From Chlamydiota bacterium (GTDB taxonomy: Bacteria; Chlamydiota; Chlamydiia; Chlamydiales; VGMA01), in the NCBI GenBank assembly GCA_016866575.1, contig VGMA01000059.1, positions 1 through 9,769 of the forward strand: a DNA stretch of 9,769 nt, given 5' to 3'. Shown in pieces: positions 1-6,561 of this stretch. Position numbers and translations under genes: made by a program. The notes below the pieces were generated by a model. It saw only the letters and a program-made list of their open reading frames with translations, made no database searches and was not told where the DNA came from. Every line of letters starts with the position of its first letter. The first letter of the stretch is position 1.

Positions 1-521
1 TGGAGTTAGAGCCAGAAGAAAGAGCTCACCTAGGGATCTTTTTAGGATTTCAATATCCGGTAGAAGTCCCGGGAGTGACCAACTTTCAGTTCTTGCTAAC
101 TGCTTATCGCGCGCACAATAAGGAAGAAAAAGAGATTTCAGAAGAAGAGTTTAGAGAAAAGCTTTCTCATTATCTCTCAACCATGAAAATCGCCCCTGAA
201 ATGATGAATCGTTTTCTCAATGACGGATTCTCAGGGGGAGAGAAAAAGCGTAATGAAATTCTCCAAATGTTTGTTTTAGATCCTTCGTTTGTTGTTCTCG
301 ACGAAACAGATTCAGGGCTTGATATCGATGCGCTAAAAATTGTTGCTGAAGGGGTCAATCGCTTTATGAATAAAGACAAGGCTCTTTTGCTCATTACCCA
401 CTATCAACGCCTTTTAGACTATATTGTTCCCGATTTTGTCCACGTGATGATCGATGGCAAAATTGTGAGAACAGGTGGTAAAGAACTTGCCCTAGAACTC
501 GAAGCCATGGGATACCGATGA
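1..521 (+). CDS. sufC: Fe-S cluster assembly ATPase SufC (partial, 5' end missing)
   Basis: SufC is the cytosolic ABC-type ATPase of the SUF iron-sulfur assembly machine and works in a complex with SufB and SufD. The reading frame is already open at position 3 and continues to the TGA at 519-521, giving 172 visible codons; SufC is usually about 250 residues, so some 75-85 residues including the Walker A loop lie outside the window. Visible landmarks are the SufC-typical stretch RAHLGIFLGFQYPVEVPGV with the Q-loop Gln (codon near 51), the ABC signature FSGGEKKR (about 229-252), Walker B ending in VVLDETDSGLD (about 292-324) and the H-loop in LLITHY. The ATG at 75 is an internal position, not the start, because conserved sequence precedes it. 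The stop overlaps the sufD start (ATGA, 518-521), implying translational coupling. Identification is secure. Confidence 0.96.
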   Translation, partial: ELEPEERAHLGIFLGFQYPVEVPGVTNFQFLLTAYRAHNKEEKEISEEEFREKLSHYLSTMKIAPEMMNRFLNDGFSGGEKKRNEILQMFVLDPSFVVLDETDSGLDIDALKIVAEGVNRFMNKDKALLLITHYQRLLDYIVPDFVHVMIDGKIVRTGGKELALELEAMGYR

Positions 522-1828
522 TCGAAATCGATCCAACCAAAACTAGATTCGTAGAGAACATCCAAAAGCTATACGAAGAGCGTAAAGTAGCCACCGGACC
601 TTTGCAGCAAATGCGCATGCAAGCGTGGCAAAAGTTTTTGCAAACCGAACTGCCTTCAAGAAAGTCAGAAAAGTTCCGCTATTTTCCTTTTAAAGAGTTC
701 TATCTCGAGAGCTTCTCTGATGTACGCGGCGAGGTGCTTTTACACCCTGAAAGAATCCAAGAGGAAATTTTACCTGAGTGCCACGGTAGATTCATCGTAA
801 TGATCAATGGCCGTCTTTGTCTTGAGCTATCAGATCTTTCTAAAGTTGATAAGAAAATCGTCTTGGCTACGATGGAAAAAGCGGCAATTTCTTATGAAAT
901 GCTCCTCATCTCTCGATTCCAAAAACAGATTGCAAATGAAAATGATCCGTTTGTATTGATGAACTTAGCTTTAGGGCGTGAGGGGGGATTTGTCTATATT
1001 CCGCCAAAGACCCATATTGATGCCCCCATACAAATTCTTCATTTTATCATCGGTCAAGAAGGATCAGTTGGAGCGATCTATCCTCAATGGCAAATTTTTG
1101 TCGGGGGAGGATCTCATGTTGAATTTGTGAATACCCACCATTTTCTGCGCCAAGCATCAAATCATTTTATCAACCAAGCGATAGAAATTAACTTAGAGGA
1201 AAGCGCTTCCATCACGTTTTCTGTCGATGCACTCATCGAAAAAGGGCATTACTTTTTTTCCTCGGCAAAAATTTCGCAAAAACAGCATAGCCGCTCATGC
1301 TTTGTAAGCGTTACAAATGGGTCAAAAGCTGTGCGTCAGCAAATCACATCCACTCTTTTAGGAGAAGGTGCAGAAGCTGATTTGAGTGGATTTTGGCTAG
1401 GCAAAGAAAAAGCGCATACCCACACTCTTTGTGAAGTTCGTCATGAAGCACCTAACACTACTTCTAATCAGCTCTTCAAAGGCCTTTTGCAAGATGAGTC
1501 CATTAGCAGTTTTGAAGGTAAAATTTTTGTAGATCCTGTAGCGCAAAAAACAGCTGCATATCAGCTCAATAAAAACGTATTGCTCGACGACGGGGCAAAA
1601 GCTTACACAAAGCCAAATTTAGAAATATTTGCAGATGATGTCAAAGCATCGCATGGAGCCACAGTAGGGTATTTTTCTGAAGAAGAAATTTTCTATTTAG
1701 CTTCTAGAGGAATTGATAAAAAGACAGCTACACGCTTGCTAGCAGGTAGTGTAGTTCAAGATATCATTGAAAAAATTCCTCTAAAAAGTTTAAGAGAAAA
1801 TTACCAAGAAATCTTGATGCAAATATGA
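518..1828 (+). CDS. sufD: Fe-S cluster assembly protein SufD
   Basis: SufD is the non-catalytic scaffold partner of SufB in the SufBC2D complex on which Fe-S clusters are built in the cytosol. The 436-residue product has the normal family length. An alpha-helical N-terminal part (about 1-140) is followed by the right-handed beta-helix core (about 150-380), and the helical C-terminal part carries the conserved block running from HEAPNTTSNQLFKG (309-322) through DDGAKAYTKPNLEIFADDV (357-375) to the SHGATVG motif (378-384). The His of that motif (379) matches the functionally important E. coli SufD His360, while the residue matching E. coli Cys358 is Ala377 here. The start overlaps the sufC stop and the end overlaps the sufS start, both as ATGA, so the three genes should be translated together. 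SufB is the paralogue, but operon position and the SHGATVG block favour SufD. Confidence 0.95.
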   Translation: MIEIDPTKTRFVENIQKLYEERKVATGPLQQMRMQAWQKFLQTELPSRKSEKFRYFPFKEFYLESFSDVRGEVLLHPERIQEEILPECHGRFIVMINGRLCLELSDLSKVDKKIVLATMEKAAISYEMLLISRFQKQIANENDPFVLMNLALGREGGFVYIPPKTHIDAPIQILHFIIGQEGSVGAIYPQWQIFVGGGSHVEFVNTHHFLRQASNHFINQAIEINLEESASITFSVDALIEKGHYFFSSAKISQKQHSRSCFVSVTNGSKAVRQQITSTLLGEGAEADLSGFWLGKEKAHTHTLCEVRHEAPNTTSNQLFKGLLQDESISSFEGKIFVDPVAQKTAAYQLNKNVLLDDGAKAYTKPNLEIFADDVKASHGATVGYFSEEEIFYLASRGIDKKTATRLLAGSVVQDIIEKIPLKSLRENYQEILMQI

Positions 1829-2997
1829 AGAGTGATTTTCCCGCTCTAAAAGATTGGATCTATCTCGATAGCGCCGCTACAGCACAAAAACCTAAATGTG
1901 TCATCGACGCTATCTCAAACTTCTATCAAGAAGAGTATGCAACAGTGCATAGAGCTGTCTATCAGATGGCAGCTGAATCTACGGAAAAATATAGCTCAGT
2001 TCGCCGAAAAGTAGCCTCTTGGATCCACGCAAGGCAAGAAGAAGAAATTATCTTCACCAAAGGAACAACAGATGCCATTAATCTCATCGCAAGAAGCCTT
2101 GGAGATCTAGTTGTAGAAGAAGGTGATGAAATTCTTATCACCGCCATGGAGCACCATGCCAATATCATTCCCTGGCAGATGCTTGCAAAGCGAAAAAAAG
2201 CACGCTTAGTTGTAGCTCCACTAGATGAAAGAGGAGATATTGATGTATCTCAGTTTGCTTCTCTATTAAGTGCAAGAACGAAAATAGTCAGCTTCACACA
2301 CATTTCTAATGTGTTAGGGACGATCAATCCGGTAAAAGAGCTTGTTAAAATTGCACGCCGCTACCCCTTGTATATAGTAGTAGATGGCGCCCAAGGGATA
2401 GTCCATGAAAAAGTAGATGTTCAAGATTTTGATGTCGATTTCTATGCCTTTTCAGGGCATAAGATCTATGGCCCTACAGGCGTAGGTATTCTTTACGGAA
2501 AAAAAGAGATCCTCGACATGATGCCTCCAGTGCAAGGAGGGGGAGATATGGTCGATACGGTAAGTTTTGAAACTGCTAGCTACCAAGAAACCCCTCTAAA
2601 ATTTGAAGCAGGAACTCCCATGATCGCTTCAGTCATAGGACTTGGAACCGCAGTAGACTACATCCAAAATCTTTCCTTCGATCACGAAAAAGAGCTTCTT
2701 CAGTATGCAGAAGCTAAGCTAAGTTCTATTGAAGGGCTAAAGATATTAGCAAATCCAAAACAGCGAGCTCCACTTTTTACCTTTACTTTAGAAGGGCTCC
2801 ATCCTCTAGATATAGCCAATCTTCTCTCATTCAAAAAAATAGCCATTAGGACTGGCACATTCTGCGCCCAGCCCTTACTCCACTCCCTTGGAATTCAAGC
2901 CGCCTGCCGCGTCTCATTTGGCATCTACAATAGCCGTGAAGATGTCGATGCTCTCTATAAAGCTCTTATGGATATCCGCGCTTTAGCTCTTGTCTAA
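1825..2997 (+). CDS. sufS: Cysteine desulfurase SufS (group II, PLP-dependent)
   Basis: SufS takes sulfur from L-cysteine, releasing alanine and carrying the sulfur as a persulfide for Fe-S cluster assembly. The 390-residue product is a fold-type I aminotransferase-like enzyme. The N-terminal YLDSAATAQKP segment, EHHANIIPWQ (109-118), the cofactor-binding Asp187/Gln190 in VVDGAQ, and the Schiff-base Lys213 in FSGHKIYGPTGVG are all present. The catalytic Cys347 lies in RTGTFCAQP. Many SufS proteins, including E. coli, have His-His before this Cys (GHHCA); here it is Thr-Phe. The gene begins by ATGA overlap with sufD and no strong Shine-Dalgarno sequence is visible, consistent with coupling. 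No SufE or SufU gene follows in the window, although group II enzymes normally need such a sulfur acceptor. The first methionine is the only sensible start. Confidence 0.95.
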   Translation: MKSDFPALKDWIYLDSAATAQKPKCVIDAISNFYQEEYATVHRAVYQMAAESTEKYSSVRRKVASWIHARQEEEIIFTKGTTDAINLIARSLGDLVVEEGDEILITAMEHHANIIPWQMLAKRKKARLVVAPLDERGDIDVSQFASLLSARTKIVSFTHISNVLGTINPVKELVKIARRYPLYIVVDGAQGIVHEKVDVQDFDVDFYAFSGHKIYGPTGVGILYGKKEILDMMPPVQGGGDMVDTVSFETASYQETPLKFEAGTPMIASVIGLGTAVDYIQNLSFDHEKELLQYAEAKLSSIEGLKILANPKQRAPLFTFTLEGLHPLDIANLLSFKKIAIRTGTFCAQPLLHSLGIQAACRVSFGIYNSREDVDALYKALMDIRALALV

Positions 2998-3042
2998 GAA
3001 TCTCTTAAGAAATCGATATTGCCAATCTGTTAATATAGATCC

Positions 3043-3156
3043 ATGGAGCAAAATATCGTGGCATACTGCTATATGGCCCTTGCGGTCTCTTCGCTTTTTA
3101 CAGCTGTGGTGATGTATATCATCAATCAGCTCCCTTTGGATGATGATCAAGAATAA
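3043..3156 (+). CDS. Possible small single-span membrane protein (37 aa)
   Basis: A short frame encodes 37 residues, beginning MEQNIVAYCYMALAV and ending LPLDDDQE. Residues about 5-27 form one uninterrupted hydrophobic segment long enough to cross a membrane, followed by an acidic tail. It lies 45 nt downstream of sufS on the same strand, just before the hairpin at 3171-3202, so it could be carried on the suf transcript. Against it: there is no recognisable Shine-Dalgarno sequence before the ATG, and a frame this short can occur by chance. I do not recognise a family. The organisation (one helix plus charged tail) resembles known small bacterial membrane proteins only in a general way. Confidence 0.35.
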   Translation: MEQNIVAYCYMALAVSSLFTAVVMYIINQLPLDDDQE

Positions 3157-3166
3157 AAATCAGCGC

Positions 3167-3202
3167 AAAAAAAAACCCGGATGTTTGCACACCCAGGTTT
3201 TT
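3167..3202 (-). terminator. Rho-independent terminator of the MOMP-like gene
   Basis: Read on the minus strand, 3202-3189 pairs with 3184-3171 as a 14-bp stem containing two G-U wobbles and closed by a GCAA tetraloop (3188-3185). The stem runs into an unbroken U tract (A run 3167-3175 on the plus strand). It begins 25 nt after the MOMP-like stop codon. On the plus strand the wobbles become two A-C mismatches and the following T run is only five long, so it should stop minus-strand transcription much better than plus-strand transcription from suf. Confidence 0.9.
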
Positions 3203-3227
3203 AACAAATCCAAGATTGGAGTTTCGA

Positions 3228-4301
3228 TTAGAAATCGAAGCGTAGACCAACTTTGAGACCTTGTTGTGTAAGGATTCCACCTGTAACTGGGGAAGCAATT
3301 GAATCAACAATTGTCCAGTTGTTTTGGTTGAACCATACTTGCTCTTCCCATGCTGCGTTCAAAGCGAATGCGTAGCAATCGTTATCTCCGAACTTAACTT
3401 TCCAGCGAAGACCAAAAGATCCTTCGATAACTGGAGTTACGAGCCAGAAATGGTTGTTGAAGTATTGGTATGTCATAGGATTTTCTTCATCAGTGTTGTC
3501 AATAACTTGCTGAGAAACTTCCATATGTGTCCATGGGAAAGCTACTGCAGCTGTTGAGAAGAATTGCCAGTTGTCGTTTAGGTAGAATGTTGGGTCAACA
3601 CCACCGCGGATACCAGCTCCCCAGAACTTCTGGTGACCTTTTGAGTCAAAGTTAGAATATCCTTCTTCGCCTTCTACACCACTGATGTAGTTGTTATTAA
3701 GTGTTTTTTGTGTCCATGCAAACTTGAAACCAGCGTGTGGTCTAAGTGTGAAATAATGGCCAACAAAGAAATCACGTCCACAATCTAGATCGATGTTGTT
3801 GAACTGGTATGTCCAGTATGTGTAGATGTTGTCCACAAAAGACAAATCGTATGGTAAGAATGTTGCTACAGCTGTTCCTTCTTCACCTTCTGAAGCGCTG
3901 TATACATGGTGCCAGTTTTTGTTGTTTTTGTAGAGCCATGTGTACTCAACATAAAGATCCCATGCATCATGATCAAATGTCATCCCGAGACCTACATCAA
4001 ATCCGTTGATTCCTTCGAATTTAGGATAGAATGTTTTTCCACGGTATGCATCAGCTGAGCTTACTCCTAGTCCTTCAAAAATACCTGATACGCCAACTGC
4101 TGATTGCTCGTTAACAACCCAGTAGAGGTAGTCAGCATAAATGTATGCACCATATGCATCTTCTGAAGGCTGATTAGCAGCTGGATTTACTTTGGTTGCA
4201 GTTTGGTTTTGCTGATAATCCATATCATCAGCTTGCACAAGTGTGAAACTTGTGAGCATTACGCCTAACATAGGCAATAATTTCTTAAGGTTAGTTTCCA
4301 T
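3228..4301 (-). CDS. MOMP-like outer membrane beta-barrel protein (Legionella_OMP type)
   Basis: The 357-residue product is a probable outer membrane porin. It starts with a Sec signal peptide (residues 1-24: basic NLKK, a hydrophobic core, cleavage after LVQA). The rest shows alternating beta-strand patterns rich in Tyr, Trp and Phe and ends GLKVGLRFDF, with the C-terminal Phe that the BAM machinery recognises. Segments such as GFDVGLGMTFDHDAWDLYVE (100-119) and GRDFFVGHYFTLRPHAGF (175-192) match my recollection of the Legionella MOMP family found widely in Simkania, Waddlia and Parachlamydia. Only two cysteines (174, 309) occur in the mature part, unlike the disulfide-rich MOMP of Chlamydia. 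Acidic stretches (EGEEG at 138-142 and 210-214, DEEN at 271-274) probably lie in surface loops. A GGGAG Shine-Dalgarno element lies 11 nt before the ATG, and a promoter and terminator flank the gene, so it is monocistronic. Confidence 0.88.
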   Translation of the reverse strand: METNLKKLLPMLGVMLTSFTLVQADDMDYQQNQTATKVNPAANQPSEDAYGAYIYADYLYWVVNEQSAVGVSGIFEGLGVSSADAYRGKTFYPKFEGINGFDVGLGMTFDHDAWDLYVEYTWLYKNNKNWHHVYSASEGEEGTAVATFLPYDLSFVDNIYTYWTYQFNNIDLDCGRDFFVGHYFTLRPHAGFKFAWTQKTLNNNYISGVEGEEGYSNFDSKGHQKFWGAGIRGGVDPTFYLNDNWQFFSTAAVAFPWTHMEVSQQVIDNTDEENPMTYQYFNNHFWLVTPVIEGSFGLRWKVKFGDNDCYAFALNAAWEEQVWFNQNNWTIVDSIASPVTGGILTQQGLKVGLRFDF

Positions 4302-4638
4302 TACCTTTTTTTCTCCCTTTTAGATTATGTTTCTCAAACACGTTTAATCCTAATCGAATTGCGTAAGCCAAGATTAAAGATCAAAAAAAATACTGTCAAT
4401 ACAAACAACAAAAAAATTTATGTACTTTTCGGAAGCATAGCTTCGTCTTACTCGATCACAAATTTTGTTATTTTTATCGAACATCATCCTCCGTATATAA
4501 GAGAGGCTTATAATAGTTTTTGAGAATATATAGTTTATGTTTTTGCTGCTAGAAAAAAGTTCATAACATTCTTTGAAAAAATGGCCGATATGCTTTGTCA
4601 ATATTGAGTTAGCTAATGATTTTTTTTGCTAAAAAAAA
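4302..4638. other. AT-rich intergenic region between sctT and the MOMP-like gene
   Basis: These 337 nt hold the MOMP-like promoter and leader in their left part. The rest is very AT-rich. A weak minus-strand frame (4374-4601, from a TTG) crosses it, and inside that frame a perfect GGAGG (4488-4492) touches two consecutive ATG codons (4482-4487). I regard neither as a secure gene. A 5-bp hairpin GAAGC/GCTTC lies at 4433-4443 without a U tract, so it is not a terminator by itself. I see no GC-rich terminator after sctT. Confidence 0.6.
4371..4399 (-). promoter_or_regulatory. Sigma-70-like promoter of the MOMP-like gene
   Basis: On the minus strand a perfect -35 box TTGACA (plus-strand TGTCAA at 4394-4399) is separated by 17 nt from TAATCT (4371-4376), a weak -10 match. 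Transcription would start near 4364, giving a 5' leader of about 60 nt that contains a small hairpin (4327-4341, stem TGTTT/AAACA) and then the GGGAG Shine-Dalgarno element at 4313-4317. The consensus -35 and spacing make it convincing; the -10 is the weak part. Confidence 0.6.
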
Positions 4639-4639
4639 T
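4619..4639. repeat. A/T inverted repeat at the sctT stop codon
   Basis: A run of A plus eight T (4619-4627), a GCT spacer, and eight A plus T (4631-4639) form a perfect 9-bp inverted repeat whose right end touches the sctT stop codon (4639-4641). An all-A/U stem is weak and no U tract follows it on either strand, so it is not a standard intrinsic terminator. It could still mark the end of the operon transcript, or be simple low-complexity sequence. Confidence 0.5.
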
Positions 4640-5439
4640 TACAAAAATGGGGAGAAAAGTTCTGCTAGTTTTTTCATCCAATCGATGGAAACATCACCCA
4701 TTTTTCTTGTAATATACATCCATCCTGCCCAAAGTAGTGTCAACCCTAAAAGTGACTTCAAAGACATCCCTAAGAACGCTATTTGCACTTGAGGAGCTAA
4801 TCTGTTTGCAATACCAAGGAACATTTCTGCCATCAAAATTGCTAAAATAGCAGGTGCAGAAAGCTGGATCGAAAGGGTGAAAATTTGCTGCAATAAATCA
4901 AAAGTAGTGCGCCAAAATAGGGTGTTTTGATTAAAAAATGCCGCACTTAAATATCCATCTATCGGAATGAAGCGAAACGATTCTGCTAGCGCATCTAAAA
5001 AGATGAAAAGACCTCCTAATTGATAAAATAGAGCAATTAGAAAGTAGTTATATAAAATACCTATTGGAGATACCTGAGTTTGCGTTGTCGGATCTTGCGC
5101 CATCAGCATCGACGATCCGCGCATAAAATCGATCAAAATACCCGACGCTTGCGCAATAAAAAACGGTACAGAAGCTACCATCCCTATGAAAAAACCGACA
5201 ATGAGCTCCTTGATCGCCAAAATAATGAAGGCAGAATCGAGATCATAAGGGGTTTTAAGCCATACCGAATTAGAAAAAAAAATCAACGTGGGCATGAACA
5301 TGATCGTAAAACAGATGGCAAGCCCCATTCTAGCAGTAACCGGTATCACTTTTGCGCCAAGAAAAGGGACAGTGGCTACAATTGGCGCCATTCTCAATAA
5401 ACCAAGCAAAAAATAGACGAGCAAATTATTGTACGTCAT
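4639..5439 (-). CDS. sctT: T3SS export apparatus protein SctT (YscT/FliR family)
   Basis: SctT is an integral inner membrane protein that joins SctR and SctS in the export gate of the type III secretion system. From the ATG at 5439 the product has 266 residues, close to YscT/SpaR length, with several hydrophobic helices. Family landmarks are LLRMAPIVATVPFLGAKVIP (14-33), the IKELIVGFFIGM block (76-87), QLSAPAILAILMAEMFLG (192-209), and NRLAPQVQI (212-220) followed by LKS. It is the last gene of the operon. The ATG has no Shine-Dalgarno sequence and would leave a 43-nt gap after sctS, the largest in the operon. The frame stays open upstream, and a CTG at 5479-5481 sits 6 nt after a GGGGAG (5488-5493), which would add 14 residues and reduce the gap to 1 nt. 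The true start may therefore be 5481. Confidence 0.95.
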   Translation of the reverse strand: MTYNNLLVYFLLGLLRMAPIVATVPFLGAKVIPVTARMGLAICFTIMFMPTLIFFSNSVWLKTPYDLDSAFIILAIKELIVGFFIGMVASVPFFIAQASGILIDFMRGSSMLMAQDPTTQTQVSPIGILYNYFLIALFYQLGGLFIFLDALAESFRFIPIDGYLSAAFFNQNTLFWRTTFDLLQQIFTLSIQLSAPAILAILMAEMFLGIANRLAPQVQIAFLGMSLKSLLGLTLLWAGWMYITRKMGDVSIDWMKKLAELFSPFL

Positions 5440-5482
5440 ATTCTGAATGCTAGAGAGAAGATTCAGATAATCAAAGTCCAGT

Positions 5483-5752
5483 TTACACTCCCCAGCGATA
5501 GAAATTCGTGAAGATATTGGATGCGTACTGCATGATTTGCGCTGTTAAGAATCCTCCCATCAGTAGTAAGGTGAAAATCACAGCGATCAATTTTACAGTG
5601 AATGAAAGTGTTTGCTCTTGAATTTGTGTAGCAGCTTGAAAAATTGCGACTAAAAGTCCAAATGTCATGCTAATCAAGATCGGAGGTCCTGATAGAATCA
5701 TGATCAGCCATAGGGCTTGATAGGAGAGCTGATAGATTTCTGCAGAGAACAT
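5483..5752 (-). CDS. sctS: T3SS export apparatus protein SctS (YscS/FliQ family)
   Basis: SctS is the small two-helix component of the export gate, several copies of which pack with SctR and SctT in the inner membrane. The 89-residue product has the family's normal length and shape: a first hydrophobic hairpin segment with SGPPILISMTFGLLVAIFQA (21-40), the conserved polar turn ATQIQEQTLSF (41-51), then a second helix FTVKLIAVIFTLLLMGGF (51-68). It starts 3 nt after the sctR stop, with AGG 6 nt before the ATG as a short Shine-Dalgarno element. It ends with GTG TAA at 5483-5488; the GGGGAG in its last codons probably serves the next gene, sctT. Identification is secure from length, motif and context. 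Confidence 0.96.
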   Translation of the reverse strand: MFSAEIYQLSYQALWLIMILSGPPILISMTFGLLVAIFQAATQIQEQTLSFTVKLIAVIFTLLLMGGFLTAQIMQYASNIFTNFYRWGV

Positions 5753-5755
5753 CTC

Positions 5756-6559
5756 TTACCTATAAGTTAGTACAATGCCTTGTGTCAATAAAGTCCATCC
5801 ATCGACCATAACAAGGAGTAAAAGTTTTAAAGGAAGAGCAATTGTCAAAGGTGAAAGCATCATCATACCCATCGCTAGCAAGATGTTGGAGGTAACAAGG
5901 TCAATCACGAAGAAGGGTAAATAGATCAAAACACCGATTTCAAAAGCGCTTCTAATTTGCGAAGTGACATAGGCGGGGATCAAAGTAATGAAATCTTGAG
6001 GCTGCAAATTTTTCTGAAATTCAGGTGGGAATTTCTTTTTTGCTAGCTGATAAAAATAGGCCATATGTTTTTGATCGCAATTTTTCATCAAAAATTGGCG
6101 CATAGGCTCTTTACTACGATCGATAATCCCCATCATGTATTCAACAGATGCATCTGATAGAAGGGCAGATTGGGTTTTTGGCGCTGCTTCTTGGATATAT
6201 GAGCCTGCAGAATTATACATAGCAAGAGCAGTTGGAGCCATTACATAAATGGTCATCATCAAAGCCATACCGCTAATTACAGCGTTAGGAGGGGAGTTTT
6301 GCACCCCGATCGCTTGCCGAAGAAGAGATAAGACAACAACGAGTTTCATGAAAGAAGTGAGCATCATGATGATAAAAGGGGCAAGCGAGAGAAGCGCAAT
6401 GATCACCACTTTTTCTACAAGAGGCGGCTGCGTCACTTGGTCAGGATTGAGCGCCGGATTTTGCGTGATATCTTGGAGGTTCTCTATTCCGCCAGCAGCA
6501 AAAGCTCTTTGTGGAAGAGTCGTTCCAAATAGGCAAAGTAGGATAAAAATATAGCGCAT
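5756..6559 (-). CDS. sctR: T3SS export apparatus protein SctR (YscR/FliP family)
   Basis: SctR is the core of the type III export gate in the inner membrane. The 267-residue product begins with a probable cleavable signal peptide (1-21 or 22, ending QRAFA) and a short linker (to about 48). Such a FliP-like leader is absent from the roughly 217-residue YscR and, as I recall, present in chlamydial SctR. Family signatures follow: LLSLAPFIIMMLTSFMKLVV (56-75), RQAIGVQNSPPN (81-92), and the C-terminal block with LIPAYVTSQIRSAFEIGV (193-210), YLPFFVIDLVTSNILLAMGM (213-232), LSPLTIALPLKL (235-246) and VDGW (252-255). It starts 2 nt after sctL, using the AAAAGG at the end of sctL as Shine-Dalgarno, and lies 3 nt before sctS. 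Confidence 0.96.
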   Translation of the reverse strand: MRYIFILLCLFGTTLPQRAFAAGGIENLQDITQNPALNPDQVTQPPLVEKVVIIALLSLAPFIIMMLTSFMKLVVVLSLLRQAIGVQNSPPNAVISGMALMMTIYVMAPTALAMYNSAGSYIQEAAPKTQSALLSDASVEYMMGIIDRSKEPMRQFLMKNCDQKHMAYFYQLAKKKFPPEFQKNLQPQDFITLIPAYVTSQIRSAFEIGVLIYLPFFVIDLVTSNILLAMGMMMLSPLTIALPLKLLLLVMVDGWTLLTQGIVLTYR

Positions 6560-6561
6560 GA

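Noticed and set aside
2994..3006. TAAGA/TCTTA inverted repeat at the sufS stop as a suf terminator
   Set aside because: A 5-bp A/T-rich stem without a U tract is too weak.
3809..4009. 66-residue Cys/His-rich plus-strand frame inside the porin gene
   Set aside because: The Cys and His richness is an antisense effect of the porin codons; signal peptide, barrel pattern, promoter and terminator all support the minus strand.
4433..4443. Hairpin GAAGC-ATA-GCTTC as terminator of the sct operon
   Set aside because: Only 5 bp and not followed directly by a U tract.
4374..4601. 75-codon minus-strand frame from TTG between sctT and the porin
   Set aside because: No ribosome-binding sequence at the TTG, overlap with the porin promoter, and low-complexity composition. 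Only its inner GGAGG-ATGATG part is kept as a weak finding.
5080..5400. 106-residue plus-strand frame antisense to sctT
   Set aside because: It lies wholly inside the well-supported sctT gene, is rich in Arg/His/Asn as expected of a frame shadow, and has no Shine-Dalgarno sequence or family resemblance.
6249..6554. 101-residue plus-strand frame antisense to sctR
   Set aside because: A shadow of the conserved sctR gene; its composition follows from the opposite strand and nothing supports independent coding.
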